64,000 bases of DNA, taken from assembly GCA_029204225.1 (NCBI GenBank), contig CM055102.1, positions 4,581,520 through 4,645,519 of the forward strand. Reading direction: 5' to 3'. The translations under genes and the position numbers were made by a program. The notes below the pieces were generated by a model. That model saw only the letters and a program-made list of their open reading frames with translations, was not told the origin of the DNA and made no database searches. Below, piece after piece: positions 1 through 11,900 of this stretch. Within the stretch, counting starts at the first letter, position 1. Each line of letters begins with the position of its first letter. The stretch is from Diphasiastrum complanatum (Eukaryota; Streptophyta; Lycopodiopsida; Lycopodiales; Lycopodiaceae).

Positions 1-4
1 GGGG

Positions 5-430
5 TTGAAGGATTCATGCCTAAAGAAGTGTATAGTGGCAACAAGCCCAAGGTGGACATATATACCAAAGGACTTGCGGAAAAAGCTTGATGCAAAATCT
101 GTGAAGTGTATCCTCCTTGGGTATAGTGAAGGTGAGAAAGCCTATGTGTTGTATGATCTCAAGAACAGGAAGATCATAAGTCGAGATGTCATCTTTGACG
201 AAGAGCAATCACCCAAGGTACAAGAGTGGGAGAAAGATGGAACTATTGAGCTCCTACCCTTGATTGATTCCACGGATGAGGAGCCTATTCCAAAGCCCTG
301 TGAGCCTCAAGAGCAAGTGCAACAACAAGAGCCCGAACATGCTATTTCAAGACCTCAATTTGGCCAAGTACCAGAGCGCAAAATTGGGGAGAAGCGGAAG
401 ACTAAGATAGTACCATGGGATATGTGGTGA
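5..430 (+). pseudogene. Copia integrase C-terminal region fragment
   Basis: The frame reads KKLDAKSVKCILLGYSEGEKAY and then [12 protein letters not shown], the signature of the segment after the Copia integrase core that leads into the acidic linker before reverse transcriptase. A glutamine-rich linker (around EQVQQQEPEH) follows. The integrase catalytic core is not present and would lie upstream of the window. The frame ends at 430 and RT resumes in another frame at 520, so part of the linker is missing or shifted. Confidence 0.8.
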
Positions 431-519
431 CCATCCACATCCTACCACTAGGAAGAAGCTCCCTAGGTGGTATTGGGAAACAATCAAAGAGGGACATATG
501 ATGAAAGAAGGAGAGAGCA

Positions 520-798
520 ATGAACATGTGCCAAATTAGGTCTGATAGGAGACAAAAGACTAACTTTGCCCTTATGTCCACAATTATGTTCTTTCATGAA
601 GTTGTGAAGGAAAAGTTATGGCAACAAGCCATGCAAGAGGAGTATGACTCCATTGTCAAGAACGACATATGGGAGCTTGCTACATTTCCAGAAGGGAAGC
701 AACCAATAGGTTGCAAGTGGATCTATAAGACCAAGTTTCATGCCAATGGAATAGTGGATACGTACAAGGCAAGGTTGGTTGCGAAAGGCTACGCCTAG
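520..798 (+). pseudogene. Copia reverse transcriptase N-terminal fragment
   Basis: The protein carries the start of the Copia RT domain: WQQAMQEEYDSI, then a WEL segment, GCKWIYKTKFHANG and YKARLVAKGYA. The frame ends in TAG at 796-798, where the family normally has Gln (GYAQ). A CAG-to-TAG change explains this. After the stop, YDETFA-like sequence continues with small deletions. Confidence 0.85.
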
Positions 799-1455
799 AC
801 TATGATGAGACATTTGCACTTGTTCTAATATGACATCTATCAGGACCGTTTTGGCCTTAGCCTCATATTTTGATTGGGATGTTTCTTAATGGGCATCTAC
901 AGGAGGAGGTCTACATGGAGCAACCACAGGGGTTTGTGATAACAGGCAAGGAGCATATGTTTTGCAGGCTTAGACAAGCCTTCTATGGGCTCAAACAGGC
1001 GCCAAGGGCTTGGTATAGTTGAATTGGCGAATACTTTGCAAGGCAAGGGTTTGAGAAGGGTAAGCTTGATTGCAATTTACATGTCTACAAGGAAGGAGAA
1101 GGCATTGTTGTTGTTGTGCTCTTTAATATGCAAGAAAGCAAGCCAATTAGCACACCCATGGATGCAAGCAACAAGCCATTAAGAGATGATGTTCCTACAT
1201 TTGCCAAATGAGAGCCTCTATTGTCAACTGGTGGGAAGCTTGATTGACCTTACTACCACCAGGCCAGATTTTGCTTGTGTGGTTGGGATTTCAAGCCGGT
1301 TCATGAGTAAACCTATTGAATCACATTGAAAGGTAGATTGAGCTAATGTATTGCGACACCAATGATCAAATTGCTGATATCTTTACTAAACCTCTTAGTA
1401 AAGATAAGTTTGAGAACTTCAGGGCTTTGTTGGGTGTTAGTTTAAATAAGATTGC
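799..1455 (+). pseudogene. Copia RT/RNase H remnants, frameshifted
   Basis: Recognisable pieces in shifting frames are [11 protein letters not shown] and [12 protein letters not shown] (RT, about 900-1020), a short stretch around a SKPISTPMDA motif (about 1140-1180), and the RNase H tail DQIADIFTKPLSKDKFENFR (about 1365-1425). The YVDD catalytic segment is not visible, so the RT core is partly deleted. No single frame is open across the block. Confidence 0.75.
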
Positions 1456-1468
1456 CATTAACGGGGGG

Positions 1469-1668
1469 TGTTGAAGAGTAATGCCTATTTTACCCCTTTG
1501 GCTAAGCATTAATCATGATGTAAGTTGTACATTACTCATGGGGCATGTTATTACTAAATTAAATGAGACCCCCCCTATTTGTAACTTAAATAAATTTGTG
1601 CAAGTGGCCCACTTGGCCAAGTAGCTCACTCTCATGATTGACACCTATACTTTCCATGCATGTACTTG
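1469..1668 (+). repeat. Copia 3' LTR, start supported, end uncertain
   Basis: The sequence starts TGTTGAAG immediately after a GGGGGG polypurine tract that follows the RNase H tail, as expected for a 3' LTR. No matching 5' LTR lies in the window and no clear CA terminus was found, so the right edge is placed where LINE-like coding sequence begins. Confidence 0.5.
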
Positions 1669-2880
1669 AGGTGCTTGCCTCACAAGGGACTTGGAGGACC
1701 CTCTCCCTCTCTTGTTCAGCTTGAGCGGTTCTGTTTTAGGAAGCTCATCCGAGATGTTCGCAGTAAGTGTAGACTCTTTGATACTATTGTCACCCCCACA
1801 GCCTTATATGAAGCAAAGACATGGTGCACCGGCCTCCCTTCATCACATTGGGCCAGCATTTCACGATTGCAGACCACCATGTTAGCCCGTATGATTCGTG
1901 CGAAGCCGAGATCCTTCTTGCAGAGTTTGCCGTTCCACCCATTCAGATATATGCCGCGTTCCAGCTTATCACATACATTCAGAGAATCCAGGCTCTGCTC
2001 GATGAGGATATGAGATATACACAGACAACACTTGTCTCCTCACACTTTCTTCATGACCAGGGTTATCGACTATCGTGGTTCTCTCAGGCATCCCATTTCC
2101 TCCTTGAGTCATTTGGTATCTCCATTACAGAGCTCCCCTCAGGTACTCATCAGTGTATCAGGCGCATCTTATATCAGGCATATCTCGACCGTACTTGGGG
2201 GCGACAGCTTGGGGTTAAACCCGGCTACTACTGGACTCATTTTATTGAGCTTGACATAGCAGGGTTCCCGGTCTTACCGCATTATTTGGACTCGAGACTA
2301 TCACATAGCCTCAGATTTACATTGGGACAGCTCCGTGTATCATCACATCAGTTGGCTATTGAGACTGGTAGATTCCAGGGTACCCCGGGAGCGGATTTGC
2401 CAATTATGCTCTTTAGAGGAGGTGGAGTCAGAGGAGCACTTTATCTTTAGGTGCCCGGTATATTACGAGATCAGAGGGAGATACCATTGTTTGTTCCGAG
2501 ACACACCTGTCACCTTACGATCGCTCATAGCTTATGAGGATTCCCGATGCGCGACACTCATGATACGAGAGATGTTTATACTACGACAGGATTCGTATCA
2601 GACAGCCCAACCGAGTCAGGTTTCTCAGCCTCAGATCACTTCTTTCTTCTCCAGGAGGAGAGGACGTTTTGATGACGGTGACGATGATGATGATGACCTA
2701 CTTGCCCACAGAGACCAGAGACAGCGTCCCACACATACCCATGTTGCAGCACGAGCTACTCGACCTATCACGAGGAGACCTCTTCATCCTCTCAAACGAC
2801 ATCAGAGACCACCAGTGGCCCTTCATGCCGCAGGCCGTATTACATCCTTCTATATCATCAACACCAGCAAGACATGACTA
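1660..2880 (+). pseudogene. LINE-like (non-LTR) retrotransposon ORF2 C-terminal fragment, frameshifted
   Basis: The coding potential moves from frame 1 (1660 to about 1890) to frame 3 (about 1890-2380) and back to frame 1 (about 2385-2877). The first block resembles the region after a LINE RT (TPTALYEAKTW, SISRLQTTMLARMIRAKP). The last block contains a zinc-finger-like C-x2-C-x8-H-x4-C motif (ICQLCSLEEVESEEHFIFRC), typical of LINE C-termini, followed by an acidic DDGDDDDDD run. The RT catalytic core is absent, so this is a 5'-truncated copy with two frameshifts. The clade is unresolved. Confidence 0.65.
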
Positions 2881-3096
2881 GATGATAGCGTCATACCTCA
2901 CTCATGACTGTTAGCAGTATACATGCTCCCACATGTTTCTAATAGCATCACATCTATTTCAGTTTATAGCTTTAGCTCTAGATTGCTACTTTTGTTACTG
3001 TTTTGGAGACGTTTCATACGCTCCTATGGTTACCACATACTTGACATGTACATTTACTAGTCTTATATGCCTTTTGGCCTTTCTTTCTTCTTTCTT

Positions 3097-3119
3097 TCTC
3101 TCTCTCTCTCTCTCTCTCT
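3097..3119. repeat. (TC)n microsatellite
   Basis: This is an uninterrupted TC run of about 23 bases within a pyrimidine-rich stretch. It lies between the LINE fragment and the inverted gypsy element and could be the tail of the LINE. Confidence 0.9.
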
Positions 3120-3286
3120 AGCAATTCATTTTCTCTTCTAACTTTTGGTGTTGTGAGGTGCTTATGCAATTCTCCTTGTATTTGATGTTTTCCATAGCTA
3201 AGTTTCTCAAGCTTTCTTGGTTGATCTAGTATTGCAGTTAAGATACTCCATAGCTAGGTCTTGCAATTCATCAGCTCCACCGCGCT

Positions 3287-3682
3287 TCCTTGTGTGCTCG
3301 AAGGAAATGGTGTTGTTTTGACAACATCTTTTCATAGTGAGCCCTAAAATGTAGAGCCAATCACGCCCAAGGACGAGGTTTGTTTGATCCAAGTTCGTGA
3401 TTTGGAAATCAACACGATCCTGATAACCTTGTATCTCTATCTCAAGGCCATCGATCATGGTATCCCAAACTTTTGACGACATCTTTTCATGGTATCCTTG
3501 TGTGCTCGAAGGAAATGGTGTTGTTTTGACAGCATCTTTTCATAGTGAGCCCTAAAATGTAGAGCCAATCACGCCCAAGGACGAGGTTTGTTTGATCCAA
3601 GTTCATGATTTGGAAATCAACATGATCATGATAACCTTGGATCTCTATCTCAAGGCCATTGATCATGGTATCCCGAACTTTT
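3287..3682. repeat. 208-bp tandem duplication in the gypsy protease region
   Basis: The unit starting at 3287 (TCCTTGTGTGCTCG) recurs at 3495 with a 208-bp period and a few substitutions. Both copies encode the protease C-terminal segment (GLEIEIQGY, VDFQI, NLDQTNLVLGRDW) on the - strand. The first unit is complete and the second runs to about 3682. Confidence 0.9.
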
Positions 3683-3900
3683 TTGTCTTGCCATTTTGCT
3701 AAAGAGACAATGTATTTGTGCTTGCTAGGGCTTTCTGGTAGGTTCAGTTTCTTAACTAAAGAGTAATTGATGGAGTTATGGGGAGCTCCATCATCAACCA
3801 TTACTCTTAATGTCTTATCCTTGATCTTGCCTCGCTTGCGAAGCAAATTGTGAGAGCCAAAGCTTGAGGTCTCACTGGCATGGAAGAAGATAACTGACAT
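3487..3900 (-). pseudogene. Ty3/gypsy aspartic protease (retropepsin-like) fragment
   Basis: The frame reads LRVMVDDGAPHNSINYSLV, matching the retropepsin active-site region where the family usually has D-S/T-G-A. Here the residue after the catalytic Asp is Asp (DDGA). The flap and C-terminal part, with LVLGRDWLYILG, follow. It lies downstream of the gag zinc knuckle. Frame breaks separate it from gag, so no complete polyprotein is encoded. Confidence 0.75.
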
Positions 3901-4014
3901 GCATGGACTTCATCCTCATGTAGAACCTCTACAGAGTGACTGGTGAAGTAGCAGAGAAACATAACATTTGATCTGAGTGATTGTTGGGGCTGTCTTAGTA
4001 GATCGTGAACTTTT

Positions 4015-4230
4015 CTATGGTCCTTCAGGGCATTGCCTAGCATTATGCCCCTTGCTCATACACACAAAACACAAATTTTCTTTTGGTGCTTTGGTGTGAT
4101 CCTCTGCTTTTAGTGGTTCTATCACCAAACTTGGCTTTCTTAGACTTAACTTCCTTAGGATTTCATTTTTCCTTTTAAAGAACTTTTTTCTTGAGGAGGA
4201 TGCCTTAAGCTTGCTTTGAAAGGCATTCAT
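4015..4230 (-). pseudogene. Gag nucleocapsid segment with CCHC zinc knuckle
   Basis: This 71-residue frame is lysine-rich and ends with LCFVCMSKGHNARQCPEG, a canonical C-x2-C-x4-H-x4-C zinc knuckle that binds nucleic acid in retrotransposon gag. It continues the gag frame at 4464-5042 after a frameshifted gap of about 230 bp. Confidence 0.85.
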
Positions 4231-4463
4231 TTGTTTTTGATTTGCTTTCCTTTGCTCTACTAATTCTCATAAAATTTAATGGCTTGCTGGAGAGTTTTTG
4301 GTGGCTGAACCTCCACCCTATAGTTCTCCTACAAGCCCCTAAGATAGTCGCGTATGTTCTTAAGCTTAAGAATGGCTTCTCCATAATTTAAAATACAGTC
4401 AAGCAACGAGTTTTTCCCAGATTTTCCAGGCCCATTCTATTTTTTTCTCAGGTAAAAATTCCT

Positions 4464-5107
4464 TCAATAGATTTTTCTTGAAGTCCTTCCAGGTCTTAGT
4501 CTTATATTGTAAAGAGTCAACCACCACTTATAGGCCATGGGACCTAAGGACAAGCTAGCTTCAATCACATGCAAGTCGTCAAGTGTATTTTTTAGCATAT
4601 GAATACCTCTCCACTTGCTAAGGAGATTTTGTTGAACATCAATGTTTCTATCTTTTTCCTTGCCATTAAAGGTTGGTGTTCTAAGGTCTTTGAATAAAGC
4701 AGGTCTGTGCTTCGTGACCGATTCATCTATATCTATAGGATCAACTATGGCTTGAGGAGGGTTAAAAGCAACTGGAGCTGGCAAGGTCTGTTTGCCATCT
4801 TGCATGGCGATAAGGTTTTGTACTAGACTAGTCCAACCAGATAGTGACTCATCTTGCTTCTTATAAAGACTCTTGGTTAACTCCTGCAAGGCTGAGACTT
4901 GATTAACCAGTTGTATGTGGGCCTCTTTGGTCACATACATATCATTTGGAGCAAGGTAATTGCCATAACCCAATGCCCATTGTGAAACCTCATCAAAGGC
5001 TTCCACTGCCTTTCCCTTAATCTTGACTGCAGAAAGTAGCATGTGCCAAGGCCAACTTCAGAGAAAGCTTGAGTGGCCAAATTCCTCAACTTCTCAAAGT
5101 TGGCCAT
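4464..5107 (-). pseudogene. Ty3/gypsy gag, capsid part
   Basis: Gag translation probably starts at the ATG at 5107-5105 (MANFEKLRNLATQAF), and a frameshift near 5042 leads into the long frame. The frame contains coiled-coil-like sequence (QLVNQVSALQELTKSLYKK), then DLRTPTFNGKEKD and a segment ending in GPMAYKWWLTLYN, the usual retrotrans_gag pattern that ends in a WW-containing helix. Gag forms the particle around element RNA. Confidence 0.75.
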
Positions 5108-6050
5108 CTTGGATGAAACAAGAGGTATAAGAGACAGACAAACTAAACAATCCCAACAATGCCCAAAGCGTCAATCATTTGAGATGTGGCTTATGCATGC
5201 ACACTTAATGTATTCTAAATTGAAATACATCCCTAGGCTTCACAACTAAGGACTTGCATGAACTTGTATAATTCCGTTTACTTATTGTTTTTCAATTCAG
5301 TTAGTTACTTGCTTTTAGGAATTATCTTAATCCAACTAATATTCAAAGTTTTGCATGTAACTTATTAGCTTGCTGCTTCAGGTATGTAACTAAGATTATT
5401 CCTGAGAATTTAACAACAAACGGAAGGATCTTGCAAATTACTCTTGACGTCAGCCCAAAAATCAAGTTCTGGCAGTCCTGATCCCCACTGTAGAACTTGC
5501 ACCAAATCTGGCTGGAAAAATTGCTAGAATTGCCCAACAAAAGTACGCTAGGATTTCACAAGGAGAGGGCCAGAAATCCCACAGAAAAGTGTGCTAGAAC
5601 TGTACCAAGAAAACATCAGTCTACTAGAAATGATCTGCGGTAACTGCTGCTAGAGTGTGTAACTCCTGCTTGCAGAATCACCTGAAATTATTGCTGTGGT
5701 GCACTGGTTGCTCTTCCAACTGGCCGCTTAAATCTTTAGGAAGAATCCCTGATTTAAACTGGTCAAGGGCACCTGAAAATCTTTAAATCTCAGTGCTGGT
5801 TTCTACAAGGATTTGCGCCCCAACAGCCTTCGAAAATCTGGAACTGCCTCTTAACAGGCTCTCTCCTTGCTGAATTTCAGCGATTAACATGCAGTGTAAA
5901 TAATGACCGAATAAGTGGCTATTTTGCTGACTGGAGCGGCGCTGAAACTCCCTCTCTGATCATTGGAAAATCAAATCCTAAAATCACTGGTGGAAGAGAG
6001 ATGGCCACAACTTCTAAAAGAGCTTTACCACAGATACAACTACTAACTAA
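5108..6050 (-). other. Gypsy untranslated leader
   Basis: The stretch between PBS and gag start has no convincing coding capacity on either strand. It is the expected position of the element's 5' untranslated leader and packaging region. Confidence 0.5.
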
Positions 6051-6062
6051 GCTTTGATACCA
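6051..6062 (-). other. Primer binding site, initiator tRNA-Met type
   Basis: The - strand reads TGGTATCAAAGC, one base away from the usual plant tRNA-iMet PBS, TGGTATCAGAGC. It starts one base after the LTR end, which fixes the element's orientation. Confidence 0.85.
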
Positions 6063-6063
6063 C

Positions 6064-6454
6064 TGTTACATATTCTGACACAATAGAGGGCAAACACATT
6101 GTTTCCACCAGCCATGCTTCTCTCTGTAATGTTAACCTATGAGAAGACCACTATGAGCCCAGTGTATGCTGATGGCATGCACAAGGGCAAAAGTGTCGGG
6201 ATGTAACTGTTGATCAACTGTATTTGTCCTGCATGCATAGAATATTTGCATGTACCCAACCCAGCATGCATGTACCCAACCTGACCTTGGCTTAGGCCCT
6301 TATGAATATTATTTGATATTCATAACTCACTCGAAGGTACTGTCCCGATGTTCGATCCATAGGCATACTCATCATGCCATTAACACTGTCTTGCCCTATA
6401 ACTGTACTAACTAACATGCCCCAGGGTTTTGGCACGGGTCACGGGCTCGTAACA
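6064..6454 (-). repeat. Gypsy 5' LTR, 391 bp
   Basis: The segment has perfect 6-bp terminal inverted repeats (TGTTAC at 6064-6069 and GTAACA at 6449-6454) and abuts the PBS. On the - strand it starts TG and ends CA as LTRs do. No partner LTR is present. Confidence 0.8.
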
Positions 6455-6571
6455 TACCTTATGGACTATGTAGTGTCTGCGGAGAAAATGGTTACCTGGA
6501 CCAACCTAGATGCAGTAGTGTCGAGGTAGTCCTACCTCCGATAGTTGGTCTGGATGGTAAGAGTGGCACAA

Positions 6572-6634
6572 TGGAAGCCTCTAGGCTTGTTCAAGAATGG
6601 AGACAAGAATGATCTTGCCAATTATAGGCAGATA
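6572..6634 (+). pseudogene. Short LINE reverse transcriptase scrap
   Basis: One frame reads WKPLGLFKNGDKNDLANYRQI, matching the LINE RT motif that normally reads like PLFKKGD...NYRPI. Flanking sequence is not open. It directly follows the gypsy LTR, so the LTR element may have landed in a LINE. Confidence 0.5.
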
Positions 6635-6659
6635 CGTCATCTTCGTGCTAAATTGTGGC

Positions 6660-8230
6660 ATGCTATGTACCTTTGGTCCTTGTAGGAGGTTGAAGGTTGA
6701 AGAGTGACTGGCTCATTTTGAACAAGCAATTGTACCTCTCATTGATGTCATAGTAATTGGGGCATCCAAACACAAAATGTTCCTTCTCAACCTCTCCTAA
6801 TGTGCATAATTGGCATATATGATCCTCTTAAGCAACCCATGAAATCTACTAGTATGTGCACAAAGTTGGTGTGATGAAACCCAAAGTTGCCCTAGGCTAA
6901 CTCTAATTTGATTCAAATAGAAGCTTATCAAATCTTAGCATAGCTCTCCTATATCTTATCCATGTGGATTCTTCTAGTGTCTAACGCTCTAATTGTTTGT
7001 GTCTCATGGCCTATTTGTAATCTTAAAGGGTCCCGTTCTAGGTGTATAAGTGTGATTGTTGATGTGTCTACCTACTACAATGTTTCAAACCAATTTCAAA
7101 GAGCTATATAATTTTCTTAAAATATAAGCTATAACATTGAGCATTGAAGCCACTAATCCAATTTGAAGTTTCAAATACTTGTTGTCTTGCTATCATTGAT
7201 CAAGTGATAAGTTTAAGTTTTCTTTCATTATGTACCAGCAACTTCATTATCTCACTAGCAAATAGTATCAAAAATTTTCAAAGCTCATATATTGTGTTTT
7301 GTTTTGTTTTTCCTTGAGGTAGACAATTGTAGTTATTTTGCTTTTTGTGAAAGATATAATTCATCAACAAGTTTTTTGTAGAAATGGTTGAATTTTTAGA
7401 TATACCTACTACCATGTTTCATAACAGAGTTTTTTTAATGTCAAATTTCTTAAAATACAACTTATAACATTGAGTGTCGAAGCCACCAAGCACTCAACAT
7501 CTATGAGTTAGGAATCAATAGTTAGGAGATTGGACCCAATTGATTATAGTTTGTCTTGTATTATATCGTAATTGGATCCTAGACATTAAAGTGGCACTTG
7601 TTTTGCCATAAATGAAGGTCGAGAATAAAAACAAAAAACCCTAAAACAACTTGAAAGTTTGAGCCTAGCTAGGCCGATCCTTTCCCAAAACAAGAGATGA
7701 ATTAGTAGCAGTCGATTTCATTCAAATAGGAATTATTTGATGCTACACTGTTCTTCTGTTGCTCACATGGGGGGAATTTTTGCTAGTAGAGGAATGTTAC
7801 GAATTTACAATACTATTTCTGACATGGCATACTTCTAGTCTTGTAGTACATTATTGACTCACATGGCTTGTATGAAATCATGGGACTAAACACGGAGGAG
7901 GGGGAAGGGGGGTGTGGGGGGCTTTTTGTTGCCGTAACATGCTCCTCAAGCCTCTGTTGCCCGTTTCGGAATGCTGTTGTGGATCGAGCAATTTTTCTTT
8001 CTTTCTTTTAGTACGTACTGACAAAAGCTCGCTAGATTTTTTTTATTTGCCATCTCTTCAATCTTTTCATCTAATAGAAGCATGTTTTGTACCCATAGGT
8101 TCAATGTGATACCTAGCTCCACTAGTTCTTGAACATATTACAAGATAACATGGTTCTGGCAGAGCATAATACGTAAAATCTTTTGTAGTTTCCCCTAGTT
8201 TTGGTACTTAGGCTTGAGGCAGCAAGGCAA
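6660..8230. other. No gene recognised
   Basis: This is AT-rich sequence with short frames only. I looked here for upstream Mg-transporter exons on the + strand and saw none. Confidence 0.5.
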
Positions 8231-8254
8231 CTACTTTTCTAACATGGCATATGG

Positions 8255-8330
8255 TCCATCGTAGTGGGTTGTATGGGTAGAGTTGTTGACTGCCACCGGA
8301 AAGGTGCAGGCTCGAATCCCGAGCATTGTG
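8255..8330 (+). repeat. tRNA-derived SINE-like sequence
   Basis: The segment resembles a tRNA with internal pol III promoters: a box-A-like GGTAGAGTTGTTGACTG and a box B, GGCTCGAATCC, one change from GGTTCGAATCC. The spacing, including GAAAGGTGCAG before box B, is like tRNA-related plant SINEs. The acceptor stem is not convincing, so it is not a working tRNA. The body may extend to about 8440, but no target-site duplication was found. Confidence 0.5.
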
Positions 8331-8939
8331 TAGTGACATTTATGGAGCTTAGCTCTGTAAATGGCATTGCCAAGTTGTATATGTTGTATATAACGACCAA
8401 TAGTTGCTTAACATGTAAACATGACACATATACCACCATGGATCCTTACACACAAAATACTTCCTCAGAGGCCTATTTCAATCTCAATTTCTGTACTAGA
8501 ATCTTCTGCGTATGGCAGTATACGCGTTGAATCCACTACCATTAGGTCTAGCTTTAGTTTGACATGTTAATAGTGTAATTTTTGTTTCACTACAGAGACA
8601 CGATGGGCTCCCACTTGCCTAATACATTGGTTATATTCTTGTCAGTCTCATCTACCATTTTTGCTAACCAACAAGCATTGATGAATTTTCTTTTCCCCTG
8701 CTCTTCCTCTCTCAAGTTTTTGTTGCTCATAAATTGATATCTTATGGGTCACTCACTGACAGTCCAATTTTTTTACAGTTTATAGTTCATATAGCTTTGG
8801 TCACTCTTGTGCATGAGATGGAGAGGTCTTCTTTGTAGAAGAGCTTATTGAATCCAGTGCAAAGCTTTTGGTGATGGTTTTGTTGTTCGTTTTTTTATAA
8901 AGTCTTTTCATATTATATTTATCTTGTATACCATTTCAG

Positions 8940-11900
8940 ATCAAGGATCAGCTGGAGCAGCTTTTAGATGATGACAGTGACATGGCTGAATTTTTTTTAA
9001 CAAGAAAACAAGTTACTGTGTCATCAGCTAATGGTTTATGCTTTCCAACTTCTCCCACAAATGATTCAAGAAGTGCAAATGATAGCAGGGAGAAAGCTAT
9101 TACAACTTATTCTCATGGATCTGAGAATGACATCGAAGAGCTGGAATTGTTACTGGAGGTAGCAACATGTGCTTTTCAACTCAATTTTTAGCAGAGTAAC
9201 AATAGAAGGCTCCTTCATGGACATTGCTATTCACACCCCTTTGTAATGATTCTTTCGAATTGCTATGTATTGAAAAACATGTGCAGGCTTATTTCATGCG
9301 CATTGATACCACCGTGAACAAGCTGAACACAGTAAGTGTGATTTTGTTTGAACTGATTCAATACAGTCACATTTATAATACACAAATGCCGGTTGATGAT
9401 TACTTTCCACACCTTGACGTCTGGACCTTGATTTTGCTTAGGTAAACAGACATACAAGACAAACCAATGCAGTTTTATGTATAATCGTGTGTTATTACCT
9501 CCACAGGTCTAGCAAGCTCTCAGATATGTCCCAGAATCCAGTTAACACAAGCGTTTCAGAAAGAGAGCTAATATCTAACTGTAGCTAATATATTCAGTAA
9601 CTTGGACTACTACCGACAAGATTGGACGCCTTTGTGCACATGACTCTTTGAAAAGCTTAATTGATAAATCTAGAGTAATAGTCTTCATAATTCCCAGAGA
9701 AAGCATAGAATGATTTTATGCCTTCGATGGTATGTATAGCATCTTCACAGACCACTGAAAGCATAGAATGGGATGTTCCGATGGTATGTGAAGTTGCCAC
9801 ACATGCCATTGGAACTTTTGAAGAATAGAAGGCCAAGACACCAGTTTGGAGAAGAAACTTCAGAAACAGATGACTTTCGAATTGTGTAGAGTTTGCGTGG
9901 CATACCACATCCATTGTTGGATTGGCTGGCCTTGGTTTTTTGTCTCAAGATAATGAAATTATATTGTTTACAACCTGAAAGTTCATCTCAAAGGATGTCC
10001 CTGCACATATTCATGATATGATTTCAGAAAACCAAGTGGAAACATGCTGGTCCTTTGCATGTAAAAAGAAAATTAAAATTCCATATTTTGTTGGTTTTCC
10101 ATGCATTTTGAAATTCGAAGTATCATATATGAAACTTTAAATCATGATGAAATGGCACCCCTAACCCAATAAGCACTAGTTAAAAATAAGAGCTTCAAGG
10201 CTCGTAGTGGGTGCTTGCTGTGGTTGAAATCATTATCTGTGAATTCAATCTGGGTTATGCGTTCTACACAATTATTTCAGACAAGGATCTATTAGTTGTA
10301 TAAGCTGAAAAGTAGTCGAGTATAACACCTTCAAACATTCGTCAATGTACCAATAGTGTAGTATTATATTTGATCAGTACTACTTGATTTTCTAACATTA
10401 ATCTGGTACTTGCAGCTCCGTGAGTACACTAATGACACGGAGGATTACATCAACATTCAGGTACGTAAGAAAGATATCATCGATTTGCTATTGGGGCTTT
10501 GTGTATATTGAGCTACTTTACCCTGTCAAATTGGTAACAAATAAATTCTTGGATTTTTTGCTCTACCTTAGGATTCTCATAGTGCAGTTCCCTCCATTTT
10601 CAGCAGAATGGTTTTGGTGAGATTTGGTCTTTGTTGGGAACAGTACATTTTTATGATCAGGGAGCACAATAGTGTTTCCATCCTGATATATGGTTCTTAT
10701 TTCCTCTTTACAGTTCTTGCTATCTACTGGTCAATAGGATAATTTAACAACTATAATCTAGAATCATATAAGAGTGTGCACGAAGATTTAGTATTTTGAT
10801 TTGCAATTTAAATCTACAATAGTTGATTTTAAGTATGATTTGGATCCAAATTATGAATACTGAGATCCCTTTCCTATTCAGTTTAGCAAATACACAAGAT
10901 TTTCTTCCTATAAGAAACTTGGTATGAATGAGAATTTCATCAAATATTTTAATGAGAATTCAAGAAGAGGAAAGAAAGTCCTCACCAACTCACCACCCCC
11001 TAAAAGTTACCTGAAGTGAGAAATTTTGGCAATTTTTTGGTAACACAAGCCTTTGAAAAATTTGTTCCAATATCCATCAGCATGATATTATCTATTGAGG
11101 CAATTTGTTCGTATGCTAGCAAGTGTGAAACTAGCTATTATCAAGCCTCGGAGCCAAGGATCAAAGTGCCATAGTTGCACCATGATTCTGAATTGCGGTC
11201 TGAATCGCGGTTCAGAATCGCGTTTCGGAATTTCCCTAGAATTGTTTAGAATCGTGTTTTTTTATTTTTTTATTTTTTTTTATTTTGTTTTGGGCAATAT
11301 GGGTATTAGATGAAAGCTCTAATTAAGAGCATTATTACTGTGTAGTTTGTCGAATGTTTCGGGTATAGGATGGTCCAGTTCAGGTGCATTAATCCATGTT
11401 GGGTTCTGTCAAGGATGAAAATTCAAAACTAACCTCTAGCTTGTTCGTTGTGATCACAGATGGCCCCAGTGGGACAGAGACAGAGAACTGTAGATGGTCC
11501 CAGTGAGACAGAGACAGAGAACTATAGCCCCCCCCTGTAGTAGCAGGGGGGGCGCTACCCCCCCCTACACCCCTCCGTAGATAAAAATGGGGTCCAATTG
11601 CACGTCGAGAAGGGCCCAATATATATGCCCTCAATTGTATGCACATTGCAATCACATTTCCAATGAAATGATTGCAAAAGTGGTCATCATCCATAGAGTT
11701 GATAGTTTGGGCTGTAGCATTAACAATTACTGAGAACCAGAGCAAATAACAACCAAATAGCTATTGGTTTGTTTGTGCCCCCCCCCTATCTACTGCACTT
11801 CTGGGAGGCAAAACTCTGGTTTGACCATTGCCCCCCTATTGTTTTTTTGCACGATTCACTGTTAGAATTGTGATCCCAGCGAATCGCGATTTGCTGCAAC

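Larger units (their letters stand above)
1..1668 (+). mobile_element. Degenerate Ty1/Copia retrotransposon, 3' part of pol plus 3' LTR
   Basis: Three blocks in Copia order lie on the + strand: the integrase C-terminal region (5-430), reverse transcriptase (520 to about 1180) and the RNase H tail (about 1340-1455). A G-rich polypurine tract (1463-1468) follows and abuts an LTR-like start, TGTTGAAG. Reading frames change between blocks and several stops are present, so the copy is dead. The 5' part lies outside the window. The right end is uncertain because a LINE fragment begins near 1660. Confidence 0.85.
3207..6454 (-). mobile_element. Truncated Ty3/gypsy element: 5' LTR, PBS, gag and protease only
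   Basis: Read on the - strand, the order is LTR (6454-6064), tRNA-Met PBS (6062-6051), leader, gag (about 5107-4240), zinc knuckle (about 4068-4024) and protease (3900-3487, with a duplicated tail to 3207). No RT, RNase H, integrase or 3' LTR follows. The element is cut off just after the protease, near the TC tract. Confidence 0.85.

Noticed and set aside
8255-8330. Functional tRNA gene
   Set aside because: The acceptor stem and anticodon arm do not fold properly. Only the pol III boxes are tRNA-like.
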